A DNA stretch of 15,175 nucleotides from JARYLZ01 sp964388275 (lineage in GTDB: Bacteria; Bacteroidota; Ignavibacteria; SZUA-365), in the NCBI GenBank assembly GCA_964388275.1, contig CAYLZD010000058.1, forward strand, positions 1-15,175, read 5' to 3'. Below are positions 14,310-15,175 of this stretch, piece by piece. The notes below the pieces were generated by a model. It was not told where the DNA came from. It was given only the letters and a program-made list of their open reading frames with translations, and did not search any database. A program made the translations under genes and the position numbers. Within the stretch, counting starts at the first letter, position 1, and each line of letters begins with the position of its first letter.

Positions 14310-14858
14310 ATGCCGCTTACAAATTCATGTCGCGAAAAAACGTCGTTTTGCCTGTTGGCGCCGTTCATCCTGCTGTTCTGCCTGACCGGCTGCGGAGGAG
14401 ATTATCCGCCTCTCGATGTGGTCGGCTCCGTCGAACTGTCGAAGTATCTCGGCAAGTGGTATGAGATCGGGTCCATACCCGTGCGCCAGCAGAAGGGATG
14501 CGCCTGCACGACCGCCGAATACTCCCTGGATGAGGACGGCGATATCGCCGTCGTCAATTCCTGCAGAAAGGGGGAAGAGACCAGCAGGGCCGAGGGCACG
14601 GCGTTCATCGTTCCCGGATCGAACAATGCGAAACTGCGCGTGCAGTTCTTCTGGCCGTTCCGCGGGGACTACTGGATTCTCGATCTGGCGGACGATTACA
14701 GCTACGCCGTCGTCGGCACTCCCAGCCGCGAATACTGCTGGATATTGTCCCGCAATCCCTCCATGCCGGAGGATACCTTCGCCGTGCTGACGGCTCGCCT
14801 GAAACAGCGGGGCTTCGATGTGTCAAAGCTGCAGCGGACAACGCATGACTGTGAATGA
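14310..14858 (+). CDS. Lipocalin-family lipoprotein (Blc-like)
   Basis: Outer-membrane lipoprotein of 182 residues. A signal peptide ends in the lipobox LTGC (C28 becomes lipidated). The lipocalin signature GKWYEIG lies at 48-54 and the second conserved block is in YAVVGTPSREYCWILSR-x-P, as in bacterial lipocalin Blc. The predicted fold is an eight-stranded barrel binding hydrophobic ligands, with Blc usually linked to lysophospholipids or envelope stress. The ATG at 14310 is preferred because AAGGAA (14298-14303) lies six bases upstream and it gives a normal signal peptide. A GTG at 14271, directly after the cytochrome stop, would add 13 polar residues. It is 39 bases downstream of the octaheme cytochrome and probably co-transcribed. 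Four further cysteines in the mature part (for example the CAC pair near the first strands) could form disulfides. Confidence 0.88.
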   Translation: MPLTNSCREKTSFCLLAPFILLFCLTGCGGDYPPLDVVGSVELSKYLGKWYEIGSIPVRQQKGCACTTAEYSLDEDGDIAVVNSCRKGEETSRAEGTAFIVPGSNNAKLRVQFFWPFRGDYWILDLADDYSYAVVGTPSREYCWILSRNPSMPEDTFAVLTARLKQRGFDVSKLQRTTHDCE

Positions 14859-14859
14859 T

Positions 14860-14955
14860 GGGAACGTGGGAACGTGGGAACGTGGGAACGTGGGAACGTG
14901 GGAACGTGGGAAGGTGAGAACGTGGGAATGTGAGAACGTGGGAATGTGAGAACGT
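14860..14955. repeat. 8-bp tandem repeat, 12 units
   Basis: Twelve head-to-tail units of GGGAACGT cover 14860-14955 without indels. The first six are identical, the seventh is GGGAAGGT, and the last five alternate GAGAACGT and GGGAATGT, forming a 16-bp higher-order unit. It begins two bases after the lipocalin stop. Read on the minus strand it gives meaningless HVPTFPRS peptides. It is slippage-prone and may vary between strains. Confidence 0.95.
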
Positions 14956-15074
14956 GCTTATGAGCATCGGACGGCAAGCTTCTCCGATGATCTGCCGCGT
15001 TAAGAATCACGTCCACGCTCGAGTCGTCACGGGACGCGGATCTTGTTCCGACAAGTCCTGAAATAAAACATACA
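14956..15074. other. Intergenic sequence, nothing recognised
   Basis: About 120 bases between the tandem repeat and the tRNA region, with no open frame, repeat or promoter that I could support. Confidence 0.4.
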
Positions 15075-15086
15075 GCGGTTTCCCGC
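15075..15086 (-). terminator. Possible terminator downstream of tRNA-His
   Basis: On the minus strand, GCGG and CCGC pair around a GAAA tetraloop (15086-15075), followed by a T-rich stretch (TGTATGTTTTATTT). It lies nine bases beyond the tRNA 3' end, a sensible place for a short terminator, but the stem is only four pairs. Confidence 0.35.
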
Positions 15087-15095
15087 CCTATCGGG

Positions 15096-15169
15096 GGTGA
15101 GCGACGGGGCTTGAACCCGCGACCCTCAGAGCCACAATCTGATGCTCTGCCAACTGAGCTACGCTCACC
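15096..15169 (-). tRNA. tRNA-His (GTG)
   Basis: A full cloverleaf reads on the minus strand. The acceptor GTGAGCG (15168-15162) pairs with CGCTCAC (15103-15097), the D arm is GCTC-AGTTGGCA-GAGC, and the anticodon arm is TCAGA-TTGTGGC-TCTGA with anticodon GTG (histidine). The T arm is GCGGG-TTCAAGC-CCCGT. A template-encoded G-1 (15169) can pair with C73 (15096), the identity element unique to tRNA-His. The 3' CCA is not encoded (CCC follows), so it must be added after transcription. Confidence 0.96.
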
Positions 15170-15175
15170 GTAACA

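Noticed and set aside
14860..14955. CRISPR array
   Set aside because: The units are 8 bp, directly contiguous and without spacers, and no cas genes are present.
14605..15016. Minus-strand frames encoding repeated HVPTFPRS peptides
   Set aside because: They are translations of the 8-bp tandem repeat, with no start signal or domain, and overlap the lipocalin gene antisense.

Overview
The window looks like a chromosomal piece of a GC-rich, Gram-negative bacterium of the Bacteroidota/Chlorobiota (Ignavibacteria or Kapabacteria-like) type. The basis is two surface proteins with Por-type (T9SS) C-terminal sorting domains, an SBBP beta-propeller protein, an NrfHA system and several genes without clear Shine-Dalgarno sequences. 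This placement is inferred from gene families, not from a phylogenetic marker.

Layout. (1) 22-4406, minus strand: two adjacent exported proteins, a seven-repeat SBBP protein (22-2088) and a large sialidase/BNR-like protein (2096-4201). The 5' end of the second gene (4150-4406, with signal peptide) is separated from its body by two apparent 1-base losses in homopolymers. (2) 4407-4760: divergent intergenic region with a good sigma70-type promoter and a palindrome over the predicted start of transcription. (3) 4761-10279, plus strand: an ordered nitrite-ammonification and nitrosative-stress cluster: Rrf2/NsrR-like regulator, NapH-like membrane polyferredoxin, NrfH, NrfA, a DUF438-hemerythrin-PAS protein and a DUF2249 protein, closed by a GC-rich hairpin at 10280-10313. 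(4) 10314-12857: an accessory islet with the N-terminal stump of an integron-type integrase, an AT-richer short-chain dehydrogenase starting with TTG, about 730 bp of unassigned sequence and a fragment of another SBBP propeller. (5) 13038-14858, plus strand: an octaheme HAO-family cytochrome c followed by a lipocalin lipoprotein. (6) 14860-15169: a 12-copy 8-bp tandem repeat and a tRNA-His on the minus strand.

How the genes may work together. NrfH passes quinol electrons to NrfA, which reduces nitrite (and NO or hydroxylamine) to ammonium. The polyferredoxin may be an additional electron-entry module. The Rrf2 regulator carries three cysteines suited to an Fe-S cluster and probably senses NO or redox state. 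The hemerythrin/PAS and DUF2249 proteins fit NO or O2 sensing or detoxification. The HAO-family cytochrome 2.7 kb away is a second periplasmic multiheme enzyme with possible hydroxylamine/nitrite chemistry, so two N-oxide enzymes flank a small decayed mobile islet.
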